Shown piece by piece: positions 6,613-14,260 of a stretch of 22,740 bases of DNA. Positions within the stretch are counted from its first letter, which is position 1, and each line of letters begins with the position of its first letter. The position numbers were made by a program, and so were the translations under genes. Source of the DNA: an uncultured Christensenella sp. (lineage in GTDB: Bacteria; Bacillota; Clostridia; Christensenellales; UBA1750); assembly GCA_905193155.1 (NCBI GenBank), contig CAJJNQ010000038.1, positions 1-22,740 of the forward strand, read 5' to 3'. Below the pieces are notes generated by a model, which worked only from the letters and a program-made list of their open reading frames with translations, ran no database searches and was not told the DNA's origin.

Positions 6613-7944
6613 TTATTTTCCGGCCGGAGCGGACGCGGGCTGTTCTTCCGGGCCATGATAGAGGTTCTCAAGGGCCTCGGAAGCGATGGTCGTACGGTAT
6701 TCCTTGTCGGGCTGTGCCGTTTCGTCATGCTTGTCGCGGAAGCAGAGCTTGAGCAGCACGGGGCAGAGGATCGACGAGCAGAGGATCAGGAAGATCGTAG
6801 CCACCAGCGGGTCGATGCCGCCCTCGCAGATGAAGCCGCGTCCCGCCGCGTAGACTGCCAGGGCGACCTCGCCGCGGGCGATCATGCCGCAGCCGATGGT
6901 GGCGGATTCACGGCCGTTGAATTTGAACAGCCGCGCCACGCCGCCGCAGCCGATGATCTTGCCGATCACGCCCAGCAGCACGAACACCAGCGCAAAGCCG
7001 AGATCGGCGAGCTGGAAGGAGCCGAAATCGGCGCTGATGCCGATATAGGCAAAAAAGATGGGGGTAAAGATCATGTAGCCGGAAACGATCACCTTGCGGT
7101 CCACAAAGCTGGTATCGGCCAGACCGCTGAGCATCAGGCCGGCCATATAGCCGCCGGTGATGGCCGCGATGCCGAAGAACTTTTCCGCGCAGTAGGCGTA
7201 GATCAGGCACATGGCAAAGGCGAAGATACTGGTGCGGCGCTTGTGGGGGTATTTCTTGACCAGCCATTTGAACAGCAGGCGCAGCAGCAGACCAATGCCC
7301 ACTGTGAACACGAAGAAGCCCACGGCCTTGAGCAGCGTCAGGCCGATGTTGCCGCCGCCCTTGAGGCCGGTCAGCAGCGACAGGGCGATGATGCCGATGA
7401 CGTCGTCGATGATGGCGGCGGAAAGCACGGTGGTGCCCACGCGGGTGCTGAGCTTGCCCAACTCGCGCAGGGTCTCGACCGTGATGCCGACGCTGGTGGC
7501 CGCCAGGATGCAGCCGACGAACAGCGCGTTGAGCAGCTTATCCGTATCCGCAGCCGCGCCGAAGCCACCCATGAAGCACAGCGCGCCGATCGTGCCCAGC
7601 GCAATGGGGACGATCACGCCCGCGCAGGCGATGGCGGTTGCGGCAAGACCGCTCTTTTTCAGCTCGCCGAAATCGGTCTCCAACCCGCTGGAGAACAGGA
7701 TGAACACCACGCCCACCTGTGAAAAGCTTTGCAGCACATCCATCTCCGCCTCCGTGGGATGGATGAGGCCCTGAAAGCCGCCCAGGTTCAGCTTGCTAAA
7801 GATAGCAGGTCCGATCAAAAGACCCGCCAGGATCATGCCCACCACCTGCGGCAGCCCCAGCTTGCGGGTCAGCATGCCCAGCAGCTTGGTCGCCAGCAGG
7901 ATCACGGCGATGTCCATCAGGATATTCATGACGTCAAATTCCAT
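6613..7944 (-). CDS. Cation:proton antiporter, CPA2 family
   Basis: A 443-residue inner-membrane protein of about 12-13 helices. Family marks are the glycine-rich N-terminal helix (QVVGMILAGLLIGP, residues 33-46), FILFSSGLETDF (81-92) and the double aspartate in AAIIDDVIGI (Asp180-Asp181), the ion-binding site of electrogenic CPA2 exchangers. There is no RCK/TrkA-N domain; a ~30-residue polar tail ends the protein. An upstream in-frame ATG exists at 7974, but the promoter (7986-8013) would start transcription only a few bases before it. The ATG at 7944 has GGGAGAGAGG upstream and fits a normal CPA2 N-terminus, so I chose it. It probably exchanges Na+ or K+ for H+; no neighbour hints at the ion. 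Confidence 0.92.
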   Translation of the reverse strand: MEFDVMNILMDIAVILLATKLLGMLTRKLGLPQVVGMILAGLLIGPAIFSKLNLGGFQGLIHPTEAEMDVLQSFSQVGVVFILFSSGLETDFGELKKSGLAATAIACAGVIVPIALGTIGALCFMGGFGAAADTDKLLNALFVGCILAATSVGITVETLRELGKLSTRVGTTVLSAAIIDDVIGIIALSLLTGLKGGGNIGLTLLKAVGFFVFTVGIGLLLRLLFKWLVKKYPHKRRTSIFAFAMCLIYAYCAEKFFGIAAITGGYMAGLMLSGLADTSFVDRKVIVSGYMIFTPIFFAYIGISADFGSFQLADLGFALVFVLLGVIGKIIGCGGVARLFKFNGRESATIGCGMIARGEVALAVYAAGRGFICEGGIDPLVATIFLILCSSILCPVLLKLCFRDKHDETAQPDKEYRTTIASEALENLYHGPEEQPASAPAGK

Positions 7945-7985
7945 GGAAACGTGCGCCTCTCTCCCTTTTTTCATAAACCCGACCT

Positions 7986-8013
7986 ATTATAGCACAACGC
8001 CTCTTCAAGTCAA
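7986..8013 (-). promoter_or_regulatory. Promoter of the CPA2 antiporter gene
   Basis: On the minus strand: TTGACT (8008-8013), a 16-bp spacer, TATAAT (7986-7991). The predicted start near 7979 rules against use of the ATG at 7974 and supports the start at 7944. Confidence 0.8.
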
Positions 8014-8062
8014 TGAAGATTCCGCTAAAATAGCGCAAAATTCCTCCTCTCCGAAGGAGATT

Positions 8063-8839
8063 CTACTCCTGCGGCGCGCGGCACAGCGCCTGCCCCGCGC
8101 GCCGCAAAAAACGCTCCGCCGTCGGCACGTCGGTCTCATTGAACGCACCGCACAGCACAAAGGGCTGCGCCGCCTCGACCAGCGCCACATCGTTGGTGAC
8201 GCCGTCGTCCTCGCCGGTTTTGTGCAGCACGGGGAATTCATCGCAAAGATAGCCCGGAATCTTGTGGTTGATCTGCTGCTGAAGCAGCACTTCTTCCATA
8301 TATTCGCAAGTTTCGGGTCGGAGCAGCGTCCGCGCATGGACGCCCTCCAGCAGCGCGCCCATCTCGCGCGGGGAAAACACGTTTTCCTTCCCCTGCGCGG
8401 CGGCCTGCGCATCGAACAAAACGCGCTCCAAATGCGTTGTGCGCAGCCCCAGCGCGCGGAAGCACTCGTTGAGCATTTCCAGCCCGAAGCGGCGCAGGAT
8501 CAGGTTGGTGGCCATGTTGTCGCTCAGGGTAATCATCAGCTCGCACAGCGTGTCCAGCCGCACCTCCGGCTCATCGCGGAAGAACCACAGCGCCCCGCAG
8601 GGCGGCACGCGCTCCTCCCGCCGCGCCTTGAGCTTTTCGTCCCAGCGCGCTTCGCCCTGCTCCGCAAGGGACGCGACCGCGGCAAACACCGGGAGCTTGA
8701 TGACGCTGGCGGCGAGAAACGCCTCGTCCTGCCGCACGCCGAACTCCTCGCCCGTGGCAAGGTTCTTATAATACAATCCGCTGCGCCCCGGCACGCGGGA
8801 AAACTCGCTGAGCACCGAGCGCTTCAGCCACCGATCCAT
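8063..8839 (-). CDS. Class A beta-lactamase-like serine hydrolase
   Basis: A 258-residue member of the beta-lactamase/transpeptidase-like fold (PF13354 type). The three signature elements are present in order: SVIK (Ser45 nucleophile, Lys48), SDN (106-108) and KTG (207-209). The canonical omega-loop ExxLN (Glu166 of class A enzymes) is not recognisable; the corresponding stretch reads AQAAAQGKENVFS. No signal peptide or membrane anchor is seen at the start MDRWLKRS, which is odd for a beta-lactamase. It may be a cytosolic peptidase or esterase rather than a resistance enzyme. GGAGG lies 5 nt before the ATG (minus strand), and the promoter at 8875-8903 is divergent from that of pepC. Confidence 0.85.
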   Translation of the reverse strand: MDRWLKRSVLSEFSRVPGRSGLYYKNLATGEEFGVRQDEAFLAASVIKLPVFAAVASLAEQGEARWDEKLKARREERVPPCGALWFFRDEPEVRLDTLCELMITLSDNMATNLILRRFGLEMLNECFRALGLRTTHLERVLFDAQAAAQGKENVFSPREMGALLEGVHARTLLRPETCEYMEEVLLQQQINHKIPGYLCDEFPVLHKTGEDDGVTNDVALVEAAQPFVLCGAFNETDVPTAERFLRRAGQALCRAPQE

Positions 8840-8874
8840 GAACGCCTCCGCTCCTTCACCGAAAAATCCCTTTC

Positions 8875-8903
8875 ATTATAAAACCGCAGATGCGCGCCGT
8901 CAA
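8875..8903 (-). promoter_or_regulatory. Promoter of the beta-lactamase-like gene
   Basis: On the minus strand: TTGACG (8898-8903), a 17-bp spacer, TATAAT (8875-8880). It faces away from the pepC promoter; their -35 boxes are only 8 bp apart. Confidence 0.85.
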
Positions 8904-8911
8904 ACGGCGGA

Positions 8912-8940
8912 TTGACTTTTTCCACCGCAGGGCATACACT
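8912..8940 (+). promoter_or_regulatory. Promoter of pepC
   Basis: TTGACT (8912-8917), a 17-bp spacer, TACACT (8935-8940). Divergent from the beta-lactamase-like gene promoter. Confidence 0.82.
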
Positions 8941-8994
8941 GGAGGCGAAAAAACACCGCCCATGACCAATCGGGGCAGGAAAGGATGAAAAAAG

Positions 8995-10332
8995 ATGAAC
9001 AAAGCCGAAATCACGCAGGCACACCTTGCCGCCTGGTCCGAAAGCTACCGCGCTTGCCCGCAGCGGAAGCTGGCGACGCTGGCGCTGGGCAAGACCGACC
9101 TGAACGAAGTCGCCTTCGTGCCGGAGGGCGCATGGAAGATGCGCCAGAAGTTCTCCGTCGAGATCGAGACGCTGGAGGTGACCTCCCAGCAGGCTTCCGG
9201 GCGCTGCTGGCTGTTTGCCGCGACCAACGTGCTGCGCGAGCACATCGCCAGGGAATTGAAGCTGGAAAAGTTCGAGCTGTCGCAAAGCTTCCTCGCCTTC
9301 TGGGACAAGTTTGAGCGCTGCAACTACCTGCTGCAGGCGGTGATCGACACAGCCGGCCTGCCCGCGGACGACCGGGTGGTGGCGCACCTGCTCACCACCG
9401 GCGTGCACGACGGCGGACAGTGGGATATGTTCGTCAACATCGTGGAGAAATACGGCCTGGTTCCCAAGGACGTTTACGACGAGACCTATCAGGCCTGCCA
9501 CACCCGCAGCATGAACGCCGTCCTCAACCGGAGCCTGAAATCCGGCGCGGCAAAACTGCGCCGCATGGCCGCGGAGGGCAAAACGGCGGAGGAGCTTTCC
9601 GCCGCGCGCGAGGAGATGCTGGGCAAGATCTACGGCTTCCTGTGCAGCTGCTACGGCGAGCCGCCGAAGGCGTTCGATTTTGAATACGTCGATTGCGACA
9701 AGGTCTATCATCTGGAAAAGGACTGCACGCCCATCCGCTTTGCGCAGGACTATGTGGGCGACGCGCTCTCCCGCATGGTCAGCATCATCAACGCCCCCAC
9801 GCAGGACAAGCCCTTCCACAAGACCTTCACGGTCAAGCTCCTGGGCAACGTCGTGGGCGGCAAGGGCGTCAAATACCTGAACCTGCCGATGGACGAATTC
9901 AAGCAGGCCGTCATCGCGCAGCTCCAGGACGGCAAGGTGGTCTGGTTCGGCAGCGACGTGGGCAAGTTCGGCGAACGGGAAAAGGGCATCTGGGACGACG
10001 GCTGCTTCGACTTTGAGACGCTGACCGGGCTGGATCTCGACCTTAGCAAGGAGGACGCGCTGAACTGCTGGTTCGCCGCGATGAACCACGCGATGGTGCT
10101 CACCGGCGTGAACCTTGACGAAAACGGCAAGCCCACCCGCTGGAAGATCGAGAACAGCTGGGGCGACAAAAACGGCGCCAAGGGCTACTACGTCTGCTCG
10201 GACAGCTGGTTCGACCAGTACGTTTTCCAGGCCGCTGTGGAGGAAGAATTCCTCGGCGGCATGCAGTCCCTGCTGGCGCAGGAGCCCATCGAGCTGGCCC
10301 CCTGGGACCCCATGGGCACGCTGGCCGACTAA
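8995..10332 (+). CDS. pepC: Aminopeptidase C (bleomycin hydrolase family, peptidase C1B)
   Basis: A 445-residue cytosolic cysteine aminopeptidase of normal family length, releasing N-terminal amino acids from peptides; homologues form barrel-like hexamers with inward-facing active sites. The papain-type triad is intact: Cys71 in QQASGRCWLFA, His365 in AMNHAMVLTG and Asn387 in KIENSWGD. The ATG at 8995 follows AGGAAAGG at 8978-8985. An upstream ATG at 8985 is out of frame. It is transcribed alone from the promoter at 8912-8940 and ends at a hairpin terminator at 10350. The likely role is peptide nutrition. Confidence 0.96.
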   Translation: MNKAEITQAHLAAWSESYRACPQRKLATLALGKTDLNEVAFVPEGAWKMRQKFSVEIETLEVTSQQASGRCWLFAATNVLREHIARELKLEKFELSQSFLAFWDKFERCNYLLQAVIDTAGLPADDRVVAHLLTTGVHDGGQWDMFVNIVEKYGLVPKDVYDETYQACHTRSMNAVLNRSLKSGAAKLRRMAAEGKTAEELSAAREEMLGKIYGFLCSCYGEPPKAFDFEYVDCDKVYHLEKDCTPIRFAQDYVGDALSRMVSIINAPTQDKPFHKTFTVKLLGNVVGGKGVKYLNLPMDEFKQAVIAQLQDGKVVWFGSDVGKFGEREKGIWDDGCFDFETLTGLDLDLSKEDALNCWFAAMNHAMVLTGVNLDENGKPTRWKIENSWGDKNGAKGYYVCSDSWFDQYVFQAAVEEEFLGGMQSLLAQEPIELAPWDPMGTLAD

Positions 10333-10349
10333 AAACAGGGTCTTTGATC

Positions 10350-10387
10350 GGAGAGACGCCGCAAGCGGCGTCTCTCCTTCTTTATTT
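10350..10387 (+). terminator. Intrinsic terminator of pepC
   Basis: GGAGAGACGCCGC (10350-10362) pairs with GCGGCGTCTCTCC (10365-10377), with effectively a GCAA-like loop, followed by TTCTTTATTTT. Confidence 0.9.
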
Positions 10388-10465
10388 TGCAGGACGTTCT
10401 TCTTTCAGTCTTCATTTTGCACCGCATCTACGCTCCTTTTTGGCGAATTTTCCGCACAGCCGGAA

Positions 10466-10494
10466 TTGTATTATGCAGCACAATATGGTATACT
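10466..10494 (+). promoter_or_regulatory. Promoter of the DUF5058/M20 operon
   Basis: TTGTAT (10466-10471), a 17-bp spacer, TATACT (10489-10494) with an extended TGG. It leaves a leader of about 40 nt before the GTG start at 10542. Confidence 0.75.
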
Positions 10495-10541
10495 ATTGCA
10501 AGTTTATACAATCTTCGCATGAAAGAGAGGAGTTGTTTTCC

Positions 10542-11279
10542 GTGGAATTCAACGTCAACAGCCCCGTATTGTTCGTCATCGCCGGGCTCATCATTGCGGC
10601 GGTGCTCGCGCAATCGGTGTATTTCCTCATCAAGGCCTGGAAGCGCGGCCTGGCCATCGGCATGGGCAAGGAGAAGTTGCGCCGCATCGCGCGCACGGCG
10701 GCGGTGTTCACCATCGCCCCGGCGGTGGCGATTGTCATCAGCGTCATCACGCTGGCCAAGGATCTGGGCGTGCCGCTGCCGTGGCTGCGCCTGAGCGTGG
10801 TGGGCAGCCTTTCCTATGAGACCATCGCCGCCTCCAACGCGGAGGGCGCGATGGGGCTGGTGTTCGGCCAGGTGGACAGCCTCACCGCCTCGCAGTATGT
10901 CACCATCGCCTGGGTCATGACCATCAGCATCATGGTGGGCATCTGGCTGGTGGCCATTGTGGGCAAGCGCCTGCAAACCGGCATGATCAAGATGGAAAAC
11001 CGCGACAAAAAGTGGGGCGATATCTTCTCCGCCTCGATGTTCATCGGGATGATTTCGGCGTTCCTGGGCTATGTGTTCTGCGATTTCTCGTCCGTGTTCA
11101 AGGGTGATTTTTCGGGACTGATCCCGGTGCTGGTGATGCTGGTTTCGGCGCTTATGATGGGCATTTCCGGCCTTGCGGTTAGGAAGCTGAAATGGAGCTG
11201 GATTGCGGACTACGCGCTGCCCATCAGCCTGATCGCGGGCATGGCCAGCGCCATCCCGATCACGGCGTGGCTGGGCTGA
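10542..11279 (+). CDS. DUF5058 family integral membrane protein
   Basis: A 245-residue protein with about six or seven hydrophobic helices, matching what I know of DUF5058: an N-terminal NSPVLFVIAGLIIAAVLAQ helix, then a second helix after a basic loop, and the family-like segment PWLRLSVVGSLSYETIAA. The start is GTG at 10542 with AGGAG at 10528-10532. An in-frame extension upstream has no ribosome binding site and would precede the promoter. It is the first gene of a three-gene operon, 19 bp before a second small membrane protein and then an M20 peptidase. No function is established for the family; the operon suggests a two-component permease feeding the peptidase, by inference. Confidence 0.86.
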   Translation: MEFNVNSPVLFVIAGLIIAAVLAQSVYFLIKAWKRGLAIGMGKEKLRRIARTAAVFTIAPAVAIVISVITLAKDLGVPLPWLRLSVVGSLSYETIAASNAEGAMGLVFGQVDSLTASQYVTIAWVMTISIMVGIWLVAIVGKRLQTGMIKMENRDKKWGDIFSASMFIGMISAFLGYVFCDFSSVFKGDFSGLIPVLVMLVSALMMGISGLAVRKLKWSWIADYALPISLIAGMASAIPITAWLG

Positions 11280-11298
11280 CGGGAAGGAGGAAAAACGC

Positions 11299-11976
11299 AT
11301 GAAAAAGCAGCAAAAAGAAATGAGCTATCTCGACTCCGTGCACCGCGCGGGGCGCATCTGGAACCTGTGCATGATGCTGGCGATGTTCCTCTACCCGATT
11401 CTGGTGGGGCTGATCTACGGCGCTGCGCCGGACGGCCACGGGCTGGTGATGGGGCTGATCGCCACCGCGCCGATGTATTGGGCGGTAGGCATCGTGGAGA
11501 CCTTCACCTATGTGCCGATGCTGGGCGCGGGCGGGTCGTATCTGAGCTTTGTCACCGGCAACATCTCGAACTTGAAGCTCCCCGTGGCGCTGAACGCTCT
11601 GGAGCAGACCAATGCCAACATCCGCACCGAGGAGGGCGAGATCGTCTCCACCGTCGCCATTGCGGTTTCAAGCATCGTGACGATGGTCATCATCTGCCTG
11701 GGCGTGCTGCTGATCACGCCCCTGACCCCGATCCTCGACGCGCCGGTGCTCGCGCCCGCGTTTGCGCAGATTCTGCCCGCGCTCTTCGGCGGGCTGGGCG
11801 TGGTGTTCGTCTCCAAGAACTGGAAGATCGCCGTCGCGCCGGTGATCCTGATGCTGGCGCTGTTCATCTTCGTGCCCGCGCTCAATTCTTCGACCGTGGG
11901 CATCATGGTGCCGGTGGGTGTGCTGTTCACCATCGGCGTATCGCGCCTTCTCTACAAAAAGCATCTGCTCGACTGA
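11299..11976 (+). CDS. Polytopic membrane protein, partner of DUF5058
   Basis: A 225-residue protein with about six helices, at roughly residues 14-35, 43-70, 112-142, 150-172, 176-195 and 200-220. A conserved-looking glycine-rich stretch, PMLGAGGSYLSFVTGN (about 72-87), lies between helices 2 and 3 and could line a substrate path. The ATG follows a strong GGAAGGAGG. I do not recognise a named domain. The close spacing after DUF5058 and before the M20 peptidase suggests a heteromeric transporter. Two small membrane proteins beside a peptidase recall E. coli YjiG/YjiH with isoaspartyl dipeptidase IadA, as an analogy of gene order only. Confidence 0.8.
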   Translation: MKKQQKEMSYLDSVHRAGRIWNLCMMLAMFLYPILVGLIYGAAPDGHGLVMGLIATAPMYWAVGIVETFTYVPMLGAGGSYLSFVTGNISNLKLPVALNALEQTNANIRTEEGEIVSTVAIAVSSIVTMVIICLGVLLITPLTPILDAPVLAPAFAQILPALFGGLGVVFVSKNWKIAVAPVILMLALFIFVPALNSSTVGIMVPVGVLFTIGVSRLLYKKHLLD

Positions 11977-12022
11977 CGGGCGGATGAAACAAGAACTTTG
12001 ACGGAAACGGAGGAATCTATTC

Positions 12023-13456
12023 ATGATCGGTTGGATCATCCTGGCGCTGGCGCTCGTCTTTCTTGCCGTGATTTTGATCCGCACGGCGGCCTTTACGCCC
12101 AAGGCGGAGAGCAGGGCGGCGGCAGAGCCCGTCTCCTACGACAAGGACGCGGCGATTCACGCGCTGGCAGAGCTGGTGAAGTGCCGCACGGTCTCCTACG
12201 ACGATCACGCGCTGGAGGACGATGCGGAGTTTGAAAAGCTGATCGGCAAGCTGCCGGAGCTCTTCCCGAACGTAACCAAGACCTGCCCGATGCAGCGCAT
12301 GGAGGACCGCGGCCTGCTCTTCCACTGGAAGGGCAAAGGCGACGGCAAACCCGCGGTGCTGATGGCGCACTACGACGTGGTTCCGGTGGAAGAGGAAAAC
12401 TGGACGCACCCGGCATTTGAAGCGGAAATCCGCGACGGCGTGATGTGGGGACGCGGCACGCTGGACACGAAGGTGACGTTCAACGGCGTGCTCTCCGCGG
12501 CGGAGAACCTGATCTCCCAGGGCTTTGTGCCGGAAAACGACATCTACTTCGCCTTCTCCGGCGGCGAGGAAGTCAACGGCAAGGGCGCGATCCACATCGT
12601 GGATTACTTTAAGTCCCATCACATCGAGCCGGAACTGGTGCTGGACGAGGGCGGCGCGGTCGTGGACAACGTGTTCCCCGGCGTGACCAAGCCCTGCGGC
12701 ATGATCGGCATTGCGGAAAAGGGCATGATCAACGTGGAATATTCCGTCGCCTCCAGCGGCGGCCACGCCTCCGCGCCCGCCCCGCACACGCCGGTGGGGC
12801 AGCTCTCCGCGGCGTGCTGCAAGATTGAAAACCATCCCTTCAAGGCGCACTTCTCCAAGCCGGTGCTGGAGATGTTCGATACACTGGGCCGCCATTCCGG
12901 CTTTGTGTACCGCATGATCTTTGCCAACCTCTGGTGCTTCGGGCCGGTGCTCGACTCGATCTGCAAAAAGAGCGGCGGCGAGCTGAACGCGCTGCTGCGC
13001 ACGACGGTGGCGTTTACGCAGATGGACGCGAGCAAGGCGCCCAACGTGATCCCGCCCTCGGCGAGCATGGTGTCCAACCTCCGCCTGAACCCGGAGGATT
13101 CCGTCGCCTCTGCGATGGACTATCTCAAGCGCACGGTGGGCGACGACGCGGTCAAGCTCAAGGTGCTGACCTCCTTTGAGCCCTCCCCCATCTCCCGCAC
13201 GGACTGCGCGGGCTGGGAGCGCGTGCGCAGCGCGGTGGCGGACACCTGGCAGGGCTGCCTGGTGACGCCGTACCTGATGGTGCAGTGCTCGGACAGCCGC
13301 CATTACCGCGACCTGAGCGACCGCGTCTACCGCTTCTCCGCGATGGATCTGACGGCGGAAGAGCGGCACACGATCCACGGCAACGACGAGCACATCCGTC
13401 TGGACACGGCGGGCCGCGCGGTGGAGTTCTTCATGCGCGTGATGAAACAGTGCTGA
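12023..13456 (+). CDS. Membrane-anchored M20 family metallopeptidase (CPS1/PM20D1-like)
   Basis: A 477-residue dizinc hydrolase. An N-terminal hydrophobic helix (residues 2-20) probably anchors it in the membrane. Metal and catalytic residues of M20 are visible: His116 and Asp118 (MAHYDVVP), Asp148 (GRGTLDTK), Glu182-Glu183 (SGGEEVNG), Asp208 (LDEGG) and His427 (SRHYRD). The GGHAS motif lies in the lid/dimerisation domain. The sequence resembles the carboxypeptidase S / PM20D1 group, which cleaves dipeptides or N-acyl amino acids. GGAGG stands 8 nt before the ATG at 12023. It is the last gene of the operon with two membrane proteins, so the presumed transported substrate is a small peptide or acylated amino acid. 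Confidence 0.93.
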   Translation: MIGWIILALALVFLAVILIRTAAFTPKAESRAAAEPVSYDKDAAIHALAELVKCRTVSYDDHALEDDAEFEKLIGKLPELFPNVTKTCPMQRMEDRGLLFHWKGKGDGKPAVLMAHYDVVPVEEENWTHPAFEAEIRDGVMWGRGTLDTKVTFNGVLSAAENLISQGFVPENDIYFAFSGGEEVNGKGAIHIVDYFKSHHIEPELVLDEGGAVVDNVFPGVTKPCGMIGIAEKGMINVEYSVASSGGHASAPAPHTPVGQLSAACCKIENHPFKAHFSKPVLEMFDTLGRHSGFVYRMIFANLWCFGPVLDSICKKSGGELNALLRTTVAFTQMDASKAPNVIPPSASMVSNLRLNPEDSVASAMDYLKRTVGDDAVKLKVLTSFEPSPISRTDCAGWERVRSAVADTWQGCLVTPYLMVQCSDSRHYRDLSDRVYRFSAMDLTAEERHTIHGNDEHIRLDTAGRAVEFFMRVMKQC

Positions 13457-13479
13457 AAACGCCCCGCTGGGGCTGTGCT

Positions 13480-13508
13480 CCGGACGAATTCTCGTCCGGC
13501 TCGAGTTT
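13480..13508 (+). terminator. Probable terminator of the DUF5058/M20 operon
   Basis: CCGGACGA (13480-13487) pairs with TCGTCCGG (13492-13499) around ATTC, followed shortly by GAGTTTT. A second small hairpin, GCCCC/GGGGC, lies just before it. The U-tract is short, so termination may be partial. Confidence 0.6.
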
Positions 13509-13715
13509 TACCGACGCGGAATTGATTTTTCTGCGCGGACGCTCCGAAAAATCGCCCCGCCCGACCGGCGGAGCCGGTCGATACGATGGAAAGAAGAAGG
13601 GGGCAGCGGCCCCCTTCTTACTTCCCCCAAGAAGCGTCCCGTTTTGCGGAGCATGGCGAAACGGCCTGCCAATGGGCAACTCCCCTTTTCCGCACTCCAT
13701 GCTCCGCAGGATGCG
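13509..13715. other. Structured intergenic stretch with a long inverted repeat
   Basis: There is no credible gene here. It contains a GGGGGC/GCCCCC hairpin (around 13600-13615) and a 12-bp perfect inverted repeat, TGCGGAGCATGG (13645-13656) with CCATGCTCCGCA (13697-13708). The 40-base loop itself carries TGCC/GGCA. This could be a genome-dispersed repeat or a structured RNA; with one copy in view it cannot be decided. Confidence 0.5.
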
Positions 13716-13744
13716 TGGACTTTTGCGCCGGAGAGGCGTACAAT
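13716..13744 (+). promoter_or_regulatory. Candidate promoter of the DUF2087 gene
   Basis: TGGACT (13716-13721), a 17-bp spacer, TACAAT (13739-13744). The gene starts 45 bp downstream. Confidence 0.6.
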
Positions 13745-13789
13745 AAAGCGGTTCCTTCGGGAAGTTTTGCTGAAAAAGGAGTGATTTTG

Positions 13790-14110
13790 ATGGATGAGCA
13801 TATTCAGGCTGCAAGGGCCGAGATCAAGGCGTTTCTGGATGAACAGGGACGGCTCAAGGCGCTGCCCTCCAAGCGCAAAAAGGCGCTGGCTGCGGTTTAC
13901 TATGCCGGCAGCAAGCTGGAAGCGGGGCGCGAATACACCGAAAGCGAGATCAACGATGTGATCGACGATTGGACGGCGTATCACGACCCGGCGACGCTGC
14001 GGCGCGAGCTGTACAACTGCGGCCTGCTCAACCGCACTGCCGACGGGCGGAAATACTGGTTGTCGGACGAAATCCCGTCCTACGTCGATTTCATGGCCAA
14101 GCACCTGTGA
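13790..14110 (+). CDS. DUF2087 domain protein
   Basis: A 106-residue basic, probably cytosolic protein. The DUF2087 pattern is clear: LKALPSKRKKALAAVYYAG (about 23-41), an EYTESEIND helix, and DPATLRRELYNCGLL followed by RKYW near the end. DUF2087 has a winged-helix-like look and is often fused to or near regulators, so nucleic-acid binding is plausible but unproven. The ATG at 13790 follows AAAAAGGAG with 8 nt spacing; a longer in-frame reading would start before the promoter. It stands alone with its own promoter. Confidence 0.86.
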   Translation: MDEHIQAARAEIKAFLDEQGRLKALPSKRKKALAAVYYAGSKLEAGREYTESEINDVIDDWTAYHDPATLRRELYNCGLLNRTADGRKYWLSDEIPSYVDFMAKHL

Positions 14111-14155
14111 TATTCCGGGTTCCGTTCAAACCTTTCCCCGTCCTGAAAAAAGGGC

Positions 14156-14184
14156 TTGCCCTTCCCGCCTTTCGGTGCTACACT
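14156..14184 (+). promoter_or_regulatory. Promoter upstream of the fluoride-riboswitch leader
   Basis: TTGCCC (14156-14161), a 17-bp spacer, TACACT (14179-14184) with an extended TGC. The predicted start near 14191 places the whole aptamer at the 5' end of the transcript. Confidence 0.78.
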
Positions 14185-14190
14185 TGGGAG

Positions 14191-14260
14191 CAAGGGAATG
14201 AAGTTCTCCCGCGGCGCTTGCGCCGGAACCGCTGCATTCAAAAAGCTGATGACTTCTGCA
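14191..14260 (+). ncRNA. Fluoride riboswitch (crcB motif)
   Basis: The leader fits the crcB/fluoride aptamer. The first helix is GGGA (14194-14197) with TCCC (14207-14210), closing the loop ATGAAGTTC. An extra hairpin CGGCGC/GCGCCG follows (14212-14225), then AACCGCT and the conserved AGCTGATGACTTCTGC (14244-14259). The defining pseudoknot is possible: GAAGT (14200-14204) with ACTTC (14252-14256), the same arrangement as GAGGCC/GGCCTC in the Thermotoga petrophila aptamer. The sequence GCUGAUG just before the pseudoknot strand is the most conserved part of this class. The downstream gene is a cation:proton antiporter, a known gene type under fluoride riboswitches. Confidence 0.88.

Noticed and set aside
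8048..8060. TCTCC/GGAGA hairpin as terminator of the beta-lactamase-like gene
   Set aside because: A 5-bp stem with no proper U-tract on the minus strand is too weak to call.
8063..8839. Antibiotic-resistance beta-lactamase
   Set aside because: There is no export signal and no ExxLN omega-loop motif, so calling it resistance would overstate the evidence.
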